This document shows, in pieces, positions 1 to 14,549 of a DNA stretch of 64,000 nt. A program made the translations under genes and the position numbers. The stretch is from Fratercula arctica. Taxonomy: Eukaryota; Chordata; Aves; Charadriiformes; Alcidae. How positions within the stretch are numbered: position 1 is the first letter of the stretch; each line of letters opens with the position of its first letter. The notes below the pieces were generated by a model. It did not search any database, was not told the DNA's origin, and worked only from the letters and a program-made list of their open reading frames with translations. The stretch spans positions 23,894,135 through 23,958,134 of the forward strand of contig CANTUZ010000012.1 in assembly GCA_947846985.1 (NCBI GenBank), in the 5' to 3' direction.

Positions 1-937
1 TTGCAGCAACAAAAATAGGGAATGCAGCTCTGCTGAGGGACAGATTGACATTTAGCAACTGGTAAGCCTTCCATAGCATACACCAGAAGAAATACACGAT
101 CTCAAATCTCAGAGTAGGTGCATCTCCAGCCATCTTCACCTTCCAACCAGGAAATGAGGGCCAAGTAACCCACAGCAGCATCTCATTGTCTCACTGGATT
201 AAACGTTTGAAAAGTGACCCACCGTGTCACGGATCATTTTAACAGCACAAACTAAAGACACACTGGCAAAGGAGACCTTGCATTTAAATAAAAGTGAAGA
301 AATCCAAAATTAGTATTTACACTACGCTAAGTTAGATTGTGAAGGTTTCAGATCAATGAGCATAACTGCAGATAATAAAATAACAAGGAGTTATGATAAA
401 AAAGAAAGAGGAAAACAGATCGGTTGATAAGGGCAGCAGTGTGAAGAGCAGGTAAACAGTTATACCCACAATCCAAGCATCCACAACACAAAAAAACATT
501 AGCTTTGCCACCTTTTTTGGCAACATCTTGGTCCAATACTAATATTATTAAAAGGTAGTTAAAGGGAAGCTCTATTCTGAGCATGGATTACATGAAAACA
601 AAGTCCTTTGGCATTCTCTGTATGTTCTTCAAATCAGATCTGTTTAAAATTCCTGTTCCTAATGATTTTGTTTCAGAATTAACAGTAAACTGGAATCTCC
701 TCTTGCATTTATCAATAGAGCTGCTTCTTAATTCCTAATCAGTGTCATCTATCTCCACAACCAGTAGAAGTTGATAGCTTTGTACAGTTACTGCCAAAGG
801 CAAAACTTGTCTAGAAGGACTTCTCAGCTAGTGAGGAGACACGAGAAAAGCAACACTACCTAATCACTTCCAAAAAACCACTTATGCTCTGTTTCTGGGG
901 CTGTCTATTAATGAAACGAAAGAGAAGAGCTGGGTTG

Positions 938-1113
938 GTTTTGGGTTTTTTTGTTTGGTTGCTTTTTTTGGGGGGGGTTGGGGTTTCTTTTGTTTTGTTT
1001 TTGGGGGTTTTTTTGGGTTTTTTTTTTGTTTTTGTGTTTTGTTTTGGTTTTTTTTGTTTTTTTTGGTTTTGTTTTGTTTTGTTTTGTTTTGGTGTTTTTT
1101 TTTTTTTTTTTTA
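938..1113. repeat. T/G-rich low-complexity tract
   Basis: About 175 bases made almost only of T runs broken by G runs, including eight consecutive Gs near 970 and several TTTTG units at 1056-1096. It ends in a run of about 20 Ts. The long open frames across it on both strands (poly-Phe/Gly or poly-Lys/Asn/Pro) are artefacts of composition. Confidence 0.9.
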
Positions 1114-1850
1114 CTTTTAGACCAAATATTTGTAACACAAATTATAGAACTCACATACATGGAACATGCCAGCACAGCCTTTTGCAAGTGCATTCTTCAT
1201 TGTGGCAATGATTTAAATAATTACTATTGGAAAAAAATAATACAATGAATAATTACATAGACATACCTCGATGAAGATATTTTAATTCAACTTTTAATTC
1301 TCCCAGTCTTAAGTCATTATTTTTGTATGTCATCATAATTAAAATTTCTAAATTTAGCTATTGCTTGTAAGTCTTACATTCAAGCAAATGACTGAAATGT
1401 CAACAGTGCTTACAAATCAGCTTTGAATATTTCACTTGTTTGTCTTCTCTTTAGCTGTTTTGTCTGAGTTACTCTTCAGTAAAGTCTAATATTTTTCATA
1501 TGACTAACCACAACCCCTGAGTTTGCTGCTTGACTCAATTTTAAGTCAAAAAACTTCAGAAGGCTGATTATTAAAACATTTAACAACTACCATGAGTCTT
1601 ACTCAACTAACTGTTTAAGCTTCTGCTTATAAAGGTATGTAAGTAGAGCAGCCCTGACAGGGCTTGCTTCCATAAACAGTGAACTCATAAACAACGGGGG
1701 GGAGCAGCAAAAATCTTCACCATCTCATAATTCAGATGACAAATTTGTAATGCAGTCCAAACCACATCTGCTAAATATTCATATTTCTCTTCCAATTCCA
1801 CAGAAACAGGAGATTTTAAAACTGTCATCCTATGGGACAACTACGAAAGA

Positions 1851-1904
1851 ATTTTTTTTGGAGTTTTTTGGGGTGTTTTTGTTTTTGGTTTTTTGGTTTT
1901 TTTT
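1851..1904. repeat. Second T/G-rich low-complexity tract
   Basis: Runs of T separated by GG or GGGG, in the same style as the larger tract about 0.75 kb upstream. No target-site duplication or element body is visible around it. Confidence 0.8.
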
Positions 1905-4900
1905 ACAGTCCTAGCCCTGCTTTCTGCAATTGTCCTCCCTCAATTGTTCCTACCATTGTACCTCCTTAAAAACCTTCTTGAAGCAGCATTCAGGGTTACC
2001 TCCAGTCCTTTACTACCTGTCAAATCTTCTATAATTATTCAAAGATTCAATTTTTCCACCATTTCTCTTTAATACTGCATATATAAGCTGTATTCTTGGC
2101 AGAGACCTCTGCAAAAATGGTCAACCGTCAACCAAAATGACGATGTGTGGGAGGAAAAAAATCTGTCTGCTAACAGTCTGATCAACAACTTGTTATCAGA
2201 AACAGAAAACTACCACAACTCAGGAAGTCCTTTTGCGTCTTGGGGTTTTGTAGACCTGATCATTAGCAAAAAGCCTCCTGATAAGTAGATGAATCTCCAC
2301 TTTCCAGATAAGATCCACACAAAACTTGGAACTACATTGTAGATCATAGCAGGAGTTCATTACAAGGAAAATAAACAAGTCTGGCTATGTTATTCAATTT
2401 ACATGTTTACATTTTTGAAATTGTGTGATTTCTGAAATATTTCTACACAGTTTTTTTTTTTTATATTAGTTTCTTTTGCTTAAAGAACGATGCATAGATA
2501 AACAGACACCTTCCCCTGCTCTGAACATCAGGATTTGACTTAGCTCAAATGTTTTTTTCAACAAAGACATTTGAAGATAACTCTCTCTTTATGCTTAGTG
2601 ACAATATGAGCAGCATTAGTAAAATCAGCAAGACGGGAACATGGACACTCACTGAGGTGGACTGTCCCCTCTCAGTAGCAGCTTTAAGTTTTCAGGTCTT
2701 CCAAGTCAAGGACAAACTCAATGCATAACTTAGTGCTCCTAGAAATACAGTTAGCATTTATTTTGATCAGAAATAAGCAACTTAGCTAAGAAAATTCAAA
2801 ATCCAAACTGAAGTTTCAGAATTGAATTTTTTATTTAGAAAAATAACTCCAACAGAAGGCATTTTCTTACTTAACTCCTAAGCAGGGACATTTGGCACAT
2901 CATGACATTCATTTTAAGGAATCTGGAAGCTTGCCTCTGTGCAAGAAAAAACAGGCGCTGCAGAAATGCTTCCGAACAGCCATGTTTTTGAAATTAAGAA
3001 GAGAAAGCCAGAAGAGCTGCCTTTTGGGAAAGGAATGAACCTATCATTATTTAGATGGCCGATGACCATTTGTCTCTCATGCCCGTAAGGGTGGTTCTGC
3101 TCACAACTCTCACAGATTCACTCCTCAGGTTTAAATTTCTTTTTTGTTTCTCAGAACAGAAGGAAAAGAAACTGTGAAGATTTTAGGAAGTCTGGGACAA
3201 AATGTTACAACAGAGCAAAAGCAATCTGGAAATTAGTTACCCTGCAGAAATAATCTACTGATGTACAAATGCCAACCCATTCCTGTTTGCACAACAAACA
3301 TTTTCAGCAGCTGTCCTAGGCATCACTCAAATACTGTCTTCTCTTAAAAATACATTCATTTGGTTTTGTACATCCATATCTAACTGCAGCAATAAAGGAA
3401 CCCATTTTCAGAAAGCCAAGTACCAAGTACTAGAAAGACCAAATACCACTAGCTCCAGCTGCACTTGTCAAATTTTTTTTTAAATTTTTTTTTTAAGCTT
3501 GACACAGAAACTTTAGCACATTAATTTAGAAAACCTGGACATGTCCTAGATGGATAACTATGGATTGCAAATGCAAGAAAGGATGTTTAAAATGATAGAA
3601 ATCTCATGTGCAATTCCAACATCACGTCTTATTATTTATACTCAAAACCAGGTATTTGGCATTTAAAACTTTGACATCTGCAGTTTGTCCTCTCTCAAAA
3701 GAGAGGGCTGCACTGAAAGGAAGTGGAAGAGAGCTAGGAAGGCCACTGACTTTATAATGGTCACAGACATACACATTTTGTGATAAATCAGAGTGAAAAT
3801 TACTTTTCTTTCACTTACAGACCTTGGTTTCCCTTTCATAGCACAGCTTCCTCCAAACGAGTGTTAACGACAAGCTCTTGCTTTGTACAATTTTAACTTC
3901 AAATATTTATTCAGGCAACTAGTCCTTACTTGCAGTGACACAGGCAGCTATCTTTGTGAGAGTAAGGGATTTGGGAATTGTCTAGATTGAGAAGAATCTC
4001 AGCACTTTGAACAAACGTTACAAATGGCTGAGTGCTAAATGTCTGATTATGTGAATAAACAATAAAGAGTAATCAGGTTTTAAAAATACAGTTTTCATTT
4101 GTTTTGACAAAGTAATGAAACCTCATCATTTCAATGCAGTCTAGTAGGTGAATTGGGGATATAAATTTTAAAAATAATGTTGTCTCAAAACTATGAAGCT
4201 TCATTATTTTCTTTAAAATTGAGCAAATTAGAGTTTTGGCATATGAATTAAAAAGTATGGTACACAAGGTGCTGTTTTTTATAAAAGCACAAGGTATGAA
4301 AATTAACCAGTGTTAATTAGCACATCTTTTAATGTGGTGCCATAAACAGACATGGCATTCTAAAATGTGTATTTGTTCAAACAAGTACCTGCCCTGCGGA
4401 GCTAACAACTTACATTGGGCAGATACTATAGATGAGCTACGAAGGTGTGACCAGACAGTAGTAGGTCATATGCAGCAAAAGGCTCTGAAAAACAGGGACA
4501 ATCTTGGAAGATAAAAATCCAATATTCCACAGAAGTAATTACTTTGAGCTATACTTTTAATACTTAATTTAATACTTAATACCTTCTGCCTGCCCTGGGA
4601 TGATTCTGCAGCAAACAGTCAGAGGAAAAAGGCTTGAGAACAAGAGCCCCACTTTGGAATCTGAATTTAATACTGTGAAATGGCATGAATGTTCTACAGG
4701 ACCTAGGCATTTTTCTCTTGTTGAGTGTTCACAGACTGAATAATTTTGAAAACAACCTGGTAAATTAAATATAAACAAACAAACTTCGTCCTTTCTAAAA
4801 AATAAATATACTGCAGTAAGAATATGATAGTCAAATCTCACCTGCAACGTGCCTGAAAGCACAGAGGCAGTCCTACCTTTCAACAAGCCTGTTTAGCACA

Positions 4901-7900
4901 AACGGAATTAGTCATCCTGCTGACTACAATGCACACTTCAGTGTGCGGATATTGTACACCCAAATAATAATCATGGACAGCAAGATGGTAACTGTGCACA
5001 ATATAACCCATGAAAATGCACACCTATGCCACCTAGAATCTTTCACAGGTCTCAAACAAAATTTAAAACCATAACATGCTTTAATCATCGAACACTGCAA
5101 AAATGAAAATTAAATAATCTTTTGTGCAATTTTTTTTGTATTCAGTATTGACTGATAGCATCTGCGTCTACAATAAAAGACCACAGTTACATTTCTGCTA
5201 CTTAAAAGAAATAAATTCTCTGGCAAGAGAGGTATTTTAAATTATTACATAACGCGACGGGGAAGTGGCTGATGCCTGGCAAAGTGGGCAGGTTCCAGCA
5301 TATTACAGAATAATCTTGCCTGCATGCACCCTCTTCATAATGCTACACAATCCTTCAGTTTTTTAAGTTAAACATGCTTGTGATCTTCTTCGAGCAATTT
5401 TTCTTTTCCATGGCCTCTACCCTGATTATGGCAGATACCTCTTTTACTTCTTAAGTGACATTTCTTAACCTACATACAAGAAAATTGCAGGCTGATATAG
5501 ACCTTCGTTGCCTGGAAGCATCTGTAGATGAATGTTGCCAAGAATTAGGGCAGTATATTAAGCAATGAAAAGACACTGTTGCTTTGGCTGAAACAAGCCT
5601 GCTTTCAAAAAGTATGCCTACTGATTTCTGGTTTGTATAGGTTACAGCAAATAACTTATTTTCTTTGGGAAAAGAGAACAAAACTCCCTTCATTACAAAA
5701 TATTTGCGTTATAAAAGTAAAAAAGGATGAGTATGTATTTCACTGTTACTGCAACGTAGTTAAAATTGTTTATGCCTAAATAATATATACTTGCGATTGT
5801 GCTTTTATGCTGCGCACTTTGCACATTTGAAGCACTGGCAATCTGAAAATAACTTCCAGGAAATCCAAAAGGTATAGTATTTTGTGATACCTCCAGTTTT
5901 TCCATGAATTTGTAGTATCCATTCAGATCACATTTTAAGTATCTACTGAGTATAAAAACACATATATCTTACATATCTGCTCTGTCTTCATTTAGAAGTT
6001 ACCCTTTCTTTTCTAGCAGGACTGGCATATCAAAAATTATGTATGACTGATGCAATAAAGTTTCTGCAAACTCCCTCCCTTTTTATCAAAGAAAAATACT
6101 TTAAATTTTTAGTACAAATATTTAAAAAATTTTTAAAAATTAAACAGCTTAATTTTCCATGTTTACATATAAGTAAAGTCCTTAGCGTGAAGATGGATCA
6201 CGAGATGAATAAATCATAAGCAGTAAAAGGGTGTTGTTTTGAAGATAAAAATGAAAACATACAATAGAATCTTCCAGGATCACTTGATCCTTGTTGCAAA
6301 ATCAAGAGGTTAATGGTAAATTATCATAGGCAATAATGATGGGAATCAAGTCCAGCCCCCTGTCAAGATGTCAGTCCTGCCACAATAATCAGGCTCCATC
6401 TTAAAACCTTTTTGCTTCTTTCTCTTCCCCCAAGAAAAGCCTCATATATTCACTTTCCCAATAGTGAAGGTTCTCCTTCCATATTTTGTTTCCAGTCTGA
6501 ATGTGGATTATATACACCAGCAAAGAGTGGGTAATTTGTTAGGACACAAACCATACCTGAAAGCAATACAGGATATGGGTTGATGTTCCGTCTAAGCTGG
6601 GAGGAGTGTATTCTACCTCAGCCCCACTATAACCGTGCAGTCTCAAGACTGAGCTGGCTCAGCAACCCAATCAGAAAGAAAATCATTTATTTCCCCGCCA
6701 CCACCACCGTCTCCCATGACCGGTTTTCCATTATCTCATTGAAGTGACTTAGCCCTGTGACCGGATGATCATTAGATTCAAAAGAAAGGGCAGTGAGGGA
6801 ACACCTGGGTGGGAAAAATCACCACACCTTGTGGCAACAGCATGTAGTTACATCAAAGACTCACCAGAGATTGAATTGACACCAGCAGAACAACCGGAGT
6901 TGGTTCTTTCTCCCAAAAATACTTCCCTGACAAAGAATACCCTTTACGCATTTAAATCCCAGCATCACCTCTTTGAGCTTAGTTGATCATTTGATGTTTC
7001 TCAGATGCCTGAGCCATGTGCAGAGCAACGTAAATTACAGGATTTAAATCAATACCATCAGAAATGGAAAAAAACCAAAACCAGCACACAATGCACAAGA
7101 ACAGTCACAGATTTAAGTCTCCATCATTAAGTCTCATACTTTTGAGCCTTTCTCCTTGTTTATCCTCTCTTCTCCCCACAGTCAAGCAAAAAAGGTGAGG
7201 AGGAAAACTACAGGGCAACCCTCTAGGGTCTCACAGGAGAAAAAAACCCAAAACAATGACATTGCAGACGATGTAGTGGCATTAAGTGAATTCCACTGTA
7301 CTAAAATGATCACCACAAGTTGCAAGAAGACTGCTACTGCAAGGGGTGAGATGTAATTATGGAAGGAAAGCTGTGATCCATACATGCAGCTTTTGTGGTT
7401 GTATCATATTTCATGCGATTTGTTGCTGTCAAATCCAATTAAGGAAACAAGAACATCCAAGAACAGTAAACGTGCTGCTTTATCTGAACTAAAAGACATA
7501 GTGCCTCATGCTCTTCTCCTCTCCCCGCATCTCCTGCTTGGAGGGTTAAAGAATAACCTCTAAGGTTAGTGGAACTGAGGCACATTTTCGAGCTATCAGA
7601 TAATGAAGTTGCTATTTAATTCCCTATTACACGCTAAAGCTTAAGAAATGCGAGTTATAAAAAATGCAAGACTGAACATGTCTTCTATTTATTCGCAGGT
7701 CAGCAAGAGCAGCAATGAGGGCTGAACTCAAGTGCTTTCTCTGAATCCCTTCTAAAGGTACCTCACCTTTTTTCCTGGATAAACCACGTCAAAGGGTTAA
7801 AACAACTGGGTTGAATTAATTAATTCTACTGGAAAATCAACCAGATGAATTTTTATACTGTCACTACTTGGAAAGACTAAATACTTCGTAAAGTGAAATA

Positions 7901-8555
7901 TGAAATTGCTGAGTTGTTGAATTGTGATCTGCAAAGTATTTCTTAAAACAGCCTCAGTACCAGAGAAATAGGAAGTTAACTGTGAAAGTCATGTTTTAAA
8001 GCAACTCAGTTGAAATAAGTAGATCTCCCAACACAGATATCTGATATTTGTACGAGGCAGATGGGTCAGAGTTTGCCAATATATAGATTAATATAAAGAC
8101 TAAAAATACTTTTTAAAGGAAAATTGGGGACATTACAGTCCTTTGAAGTAGACAATGAACACGAGGATCAAAATTATATATTAACAAGGATGAACAAAAC
8201 TATAATGGGACTCACAATGAGGTTCTCATCCAGTTTTCACAATATGAGAGGCAAAGTTCCCCCATGATAAAGAAGCAGCAAAAGGACAGGAATTAAAAGA
8301 TTAAAATAGTAACATTTTTTTCAAATAGAGGTGGTTTCTAAAAGGGTCAGAGGAATACAGAATTCCAATCAGAATTCCAGAGGAATCCACTCTTAGACTT
8401 CAGTTGTTCAAAAAAATTAATAAGCAGTATTGAAATGAGAGTAAAAGCGAATTAAGTCTTGTAGAAGGTGCAAAATTGTTTCTTTAAAAAGAACATTACT
8501 TGCAAAGAACTGAAGGAAGATTTCATGATCTGAAGTGCCTGTACAATAGGATTAC

Positions 8556-8612
8556 ATATCACAGAGTAACTCTGACTGGAGGAACTTTTGGAGGTCATTT
8601 GGTCATACCTTC
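8556..8612 (-). mobile_element. Possible CR1 LINE 3'-end remnant
   Basis: A short segment reading 'cacagag...ggaggtcatttggtc' resembles the conserved CR1 3' end in reverse orientation, as also seen at the low-coordinate end of the 14.55-kb copy. It is short and diverged, so the call is tentative. Confidence 0.4.
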
Positions 8613-11600
8613 ATGTAAGATGTAACTTAATAAATCCAAAGAAACATATGGGTTGAACATTCATACATGATTACGGACTCTAAAACAGCTACAATCATGC
8701 AGACAACAGATCTCAGAGTAATTGCTAAGTACTCTTTAAAATCAGTTCTTTAAGATCGTAACCTAATTCTGCTGTGTACCAATGCTAAGAAATGTCTTGG
8801 AGCAGACCACAGAACTAGAAAGACCAACCACGCCTGGACCTAGAATGATGCAGACAAGCACACAGGATGGTCAGACGTACAGAAAAGCTCCTGTATCAGA
8901 AGAATTAAGCAGATAATGGCTCTTGAGGCTAGAAGAGAGATAACTGGAGGGCATGTTCACACAACTAATTATGAAAGTAACAGTTAAAGGATGTTGTGAA
9001 CACCAAGACTTCAGATTGGCTCAAAAAGTGGTAAAGAAAATATGTGGAAGAAAAATTAAGAGCTAAGAAACAAAAACACAAGGTACTGGGGGGAGTACTA
9101 CAACATCTCACCCCATATTCTATCCTTAAGCATGCATTTCATTGGCTACTGTTGAACAAGGGATCCTGGGCTAGATTGGCCTGCAGCCTAACTCAACCTC
9201 ATTGTTCTCATCTCTGGGAAGCTCAAAGAGGTGAGCAGATTAAAAACTCTCCTGAAAAGCAGCATCAGTTTCTCAGGCTCTTGCCTCTGGCCCCTTCCAC
9301 CAAGCTGTAAGACCTTCCTCAGGCAGAAGGCAGAGGCAGTTCTGGGAGCTTCTCTTCTGTGAATTTTCAGCAGTCTTTTTTCTCCCATGGGATGGCTGCA
9401 TTCAGTTTTACAACGTTTCCCAAATTCTTTGTGTGAGAATTACTTTGAAGTAGTGATCAAATACTGATTTAGTTAAATGAGTGAGCCACAAAAAAAGAAA
9501 CCATATGCTTTAGAGTACTGTTAAAATTCAGTAACTTTTGACTGTTTTTAATCATTCATTGCCTTATTATCTTTGTTTTGCCTTCTGAGAATGACAGTAC
9601 CCTGAAGATTAAAATCGGATATGAAAATAGATGAGTAAATGTAATACTCCTTTTGAAGATGAATAAGAGATTTTTAAGTCCCAATAAAATTTAGCAAAAT
9701 ATTATGCAGTTCCCCTATACCTGCCATGGTAACTAAAGGCAACTTTGGGCTGTATGATTTCTGCACATGACTGTGCTGTACTATTTTTTTGTGTGTAAAA
9801 TGCAAAACATCTTCTTTGTTTTATTGTATGCCCATTTTACCCACTTTTATCTTAATCTTTTCCTTCTTTCTGCCTGCCAGCTCCCTTGTAGTTATCTGTA
9901 AACACTGATGTTTTGCTTAGAATAGTCCATGTTGAGAGTTTTTATGCAGAGAGAGAGATACTGCAGGATTTTTAACCCACCCCACCTTAAAAGTTATTCT
10001 AATACATGCTGAGCATGTATTAAACACCATTATTTCTCTAAGAGAAAAATAAAATGTTAGTTGCTCAAGATATAGAGACAGTCCCAAAAACATATCCAAT
10101 AAGACAAAAGAGCCTAAATTACTCAACTACAAACTAATCTTGCAATCCAACCAGACAAGGATGAAAGAGTTCGACAAAATAAATATATTTCACCCTTTGG
10201 CATCTGGGTCTTCTGATGTTTAATTAAAAGAAAAGGCTAAAGGCTACGTTCTTCTCTGAATGTTAGCTCACTGCTGAGATGCCAAAGGGACAGGCACCTT
10301 TCAAAATACCTCTCTCCAACAGGAATGTAAAAATAATTTTAATTTAAAATATAACAACCCAAATAAAAATCATTAAACTGCATTTGAAATGCTTCATTGG
10401 AAGACAAAACTCTGCTTTGCCTTCCAGAAATGCATTAGTGGAAAATTTCTTGGTGCAAAACATTAGACATGTTCTTTCTTGTATCACAACAAAGATGAAT
10501 TCATTATTTTGGGAAGCAACAATAGCTCAGCACACAGCATTAGTGCTATAGTGAAAAAAAGCAAATATCTTGAATGTAATATGTATTTTTAATAAATTAG
10601 GTCACACAATTCAGCATATCTGAATTCACTGTTGCTGAGGTCCACTTGGACGAAGCTGTTCCACTAACTGCTTCTAAGAACGTGGTGATCACAAAGAAAT
10701 TCACTGACTCTGGTCTCAAACCCCAACACTGTCCCAGACACATGATGTAAAACATGTCAAAACACGTCTATCAATACTAAGAGTTGGTCAGGTTACAGCT
10801 GCAATCTGAGTCCTTGAAGGACTCCAGAACATTCAGAATTATTATACGGCACATCAGCAAGCAGTACTGCCTCTATCCTGCTTCCTTCTGAGCAAGCGTG
10901 CCCCTAGCTGCCTGGTTAAACCAGTTCTTCCCTGCGATTCACCTGGTTCACACAGATTCCTAGAGACATGTGCTGTATACTTTATATGCAACTTGATTAA
11001 AGTATTTAGATGCTGTGTGGGGAAAGAAAAAGCATCCATAACCCAATAAAACCCCCCAAAATTTAAGCATATATGTTACATGTATAATCAAAGCTCATTT
11101 TTGGTTCTGTAGCTTAATACACTACCATGTAGAGAAGTCTTTAGCTACTTAGAAAATATAACGCTCCGCAAACATTACAAAACTATCTCCAGGGAAAACA
11201 CACAAAACTATATATACTTTGTTATGATTGTTAATTATTAGACACACTTTACTTCCAAGAGAAGTAGACATTTGAGTTCCTTCAAGTCTCTAAAATAATA
11301 ATTTCTCTCTTTTTTCTTTTTTTTTTAAGCCATATAGGCTGCATTTTTTTAAGCCATGGGCTGCTTTTTTATCTCTGATAGGAAACTGCAAAAACTAAAT
11401 CAAAAGGACATAAACAAGGAAGTCATTCTGCTTAGCCTGCACGCAGCACGTCTCCTAGTCTCAAGTCTCCTACTCAGTTCCAGGATGTGATGGATGTTTT
11501 ACTACTATGAACCTTATTAGGTTATCCCATACCAGTAAGCAGTGGGAAAGACCTCAAACTTGTCAAACAATGAACTCTTTGCTAGAGGAAGTTCTGTGAA

Positions 11601-12985
11601 ACATTTCTCTTTCCTCCCAGCGTTCCTTCAGGCTTTCCCCAATTTAATTTACAGTCCGCTGCTCCTTCATGTATACTTTCATTTTGACCAGCCATTAAAA
11701 ACCATGGTTATGTCCAACGTAAACAGTATCTAAAGCTGAAAAGAATGTCTGATGGATACTCTAGTACCTCAGTCCATGCTGTGACATCAACTCCCCATCA
11801 GCTTTTCACAGATATTTAACCCAGAAAGAAATAATCCTGTGGGACTCTGAGCAAGGTCCCAGGGGAAGATGCAGAAACAAATGGCCTGTAATGGTATGCT
11901 CTACTCGGTCTGAAAGGAAGGACAGGAACTATTAAAAAGGGATCGCTATTCACTCTTACATTTTATTGAGAGGAAAAATAATTAAGTAACACTACCAAAT
12001 GTCTTAGAAAAACACCTATCAATGTATTTCTTGATTCTATACACAGAAACTCCTTTACTAAAGGAAAAAATTGCTACTTTGGTCTAATCCATCTTGATGA
12101 AGATAGTCATAATGAGGAGATACTATTAGGGACGTCAGTCAGCTCCCGACTTCCCATGAGAAAACTAAATACTGGGGGCTTGTTTACTGGCTTTTAATTT
12201 TTGGTAGACCCTCTTCTGTGGCTTAAACTCAAGATAGATTCTTATTTTCAACAATGATATCGACAGTCGGTTAGTACTGGAGCACCAGAAATTCAGCCAG
12301 AATCACAGGTAGCTGCGCCCATTGCTGAAATGGAGAAATAAATTTCTGAATACCATTTTTTCAGCACCGGCCTTCATGTTGTAGAAGGTTATCTTTTCTT
12401 GTCCAAGAAAATGGGTATTTTCTATACTGGGCTGAACGAGAAAGAAAACCGTCAATCAGGACTACCAAGGACTTGCTCAGATAGTTCGTAAGCCAAAAAG
12501 AATGAGAGACATGCTTCAAATTCTCACTTAAACATAGTAGTGTTATGTATAACAACTACATGTTTGGCAAAGAATTGTCTGCAGGTTGGGATATCCCAGT
12601 ATTTGAATTTGAGCCAGATTTTGCTTTTGGCTGGGCATATGGTTGGAGTGGCACCGAAATGGAAATCAGAGTTAGAATTGCATATCACAGAGTACACTGT
12701 GTCAGAATTTTTTTAAATATCTCACAGTCTAATATACCTCACTCTTAACTGCTAATATTATGCTATCCCCTAACTTTTACTGTGAAGACAAGATGCAATC
12801 ATTACCACAATACACAAACATCTCAATATTGTTTCACTGCTTAGTAATCAAACACATATAACAATGACACAACCTAGTTAGACTCCACAATCCAATTTCA
12901 ACAAAATATGAAGCACACAGTAGCTCATTTCCCACTATGTCTAATTAAATAAATATATCTCCAATACTGTACTTCTCTCTGCACC

Positions 12986-13005
12986 TTTTTTTTTTTTTTT
13001 TTTTT
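12986..13005. repeat. Poly-T run (20 nt)
   Basis: Uninterrupted T homopolymer in intronic sequence. It could be the reverse-strand tail of an old retroposon, but no body is recognisable beside it. Confidence 0.9.
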
Positions 13006-14549
13006 AACATGTATACTTCAGGCCATAAACCCAGTTATCCTCTTCAGACCCTTTTCTTTATAATCTGTTTCTAATCCTGTATTACAGGATTGCTTCCCAA
13101 ATCAAGTATGGACCAGGCACCAGCCAGAAATACAAGTATCCCTTTTTAAAATTACTGCTTGAACTTTGAACTCCCAGGCTGAAAAACAGCTTTGCCCAAG
13201 CTACTGCACTGCATACATTATCTGTTAATATTGTGTGTCCCTCAAAAAAACACCAGTCAATATTTTACTTTCTTTGAAGGGAAAGACCTGTTGGTTCTGT
13301 GTCTCAGTTTAGAACTAAGGTTTTCTAAGATTTAATCAATGCTTATAAAGAAATCAGCTATTTAAGAAGTCAGAATATGCTCAGTGACATTCTTTCACAG
13401 ATCAGATTTTGAGTTTAATGTGCAATGAATCTTGAATATAAGGCTTCTAGTGTTCTATTTTTACCAAGTTTATCCTTTTGATATGAAATATACTTTCACA
13501 CTTTTAGAGATTAAAGTTCCAATGTTTATATTAGCAGAAGTGTTTAGGGTAAAACTAGTTTTCAAAACATCAAGCTGTGAATCTACCACATTTAGACTTT
13601 TTGTGCCATTAAAAAAATAAAAATATAGCAAACATACACTGTATTATTCCAATAGGTGCGAAAGAGAAGGAAAATTATTTTTACTCTTATTAAAATACAT
13701 ACAAAGTTATTTCTATTAAAAAAAATTGATCAGATTATATCAGCCTTCTCAAGAAAACAGACAAAGCCTTAATTTATGCTTATGAATATACATATGAATG
13801 GTCCATTTGTCATTTAAGTCTGTAGCACACAGCACACGCTTAAAATTAAACACATGCACAAAAGTTTGCATGATATTCCCTACAGAAGGGAAAAAATGTT
13901 ATATAATTACCACTTCTAGGCAAAAACTGACACCAATCTAATCACTTTTCAAATACATTTAAGCAGAATCACATTATTTTACAGTAAAATGCAAACTGAC
14001 CAAGTTTTTCCCGGCTCTTTAGGTGCAGGTGCATTTACACGTTCATTCTCTCAATAGCTTTTATTATCTGCTGACTAATCCAAAGAAAGGTTATCTAAAA
14101 CCTGTCTCCCCTAAAACATAGTAGATGGACCAATTCAGGAGACTATCTGCAACTAGCCCACAAGCTGAAGTCCCAGTGCACATCATAAAGAAAAGACAAA
14201 GTCATATTTTATTTTGTTTTCCAATTTGTTCTTCACTTGTACAGGTTATGCACACACTTCTTTTCTCATGACTATTTCCCAGGAATTTCTCCGTCTCATC
14301 ACTTTTACTTCTCTTTCCTTCTTCTTTAGCACAAAGCGAAGCGCAAGGAGAAAACTGTCACTGTAAAAACTTTTAACCAAATTTCAAAGAAAAACAAGTA
14401 AAACAGCCATGAACAACTTATTGCTTTTAGGGTACTTCAGCTAGATAGGTTCCTCCATCAATGAGCTTTACCACCAGAAGACAAGAGATATTTTAGTCTA
14501 GTGTTTTGGTTTTTTTATACCTCACACTGTTTCATTTAGACCACCCTTA

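Noticed and set aside
884..1248. Several long overlapping open frames on both strands
   Set aside because: They are produced by the T/G-rich low-complexity tract (poly-Phe/Gly or poly-Lys/Asn/Pro), with no domain content.
1267..1360. Minus-strand open stretch of about 30 codons ending at a good donor (GTATGT)
   Set aside because: It has a usable donor and an upstream AG, but the peptide is AT-codon-biased (Leu, Ile, Lys, Asn) and resembles neither the VAV3 SH3/SH2 exons nor any family I know. Probably chance.
6557..6596. Minus-strand pseudo-exon between a 'cttag' acceptor and a GTATGG donor
   Set aside because: About 36 bases with no resemblance to the expected VAV3 linker or SH3 sequence in any frame, and a weak polypyrimidine tract.
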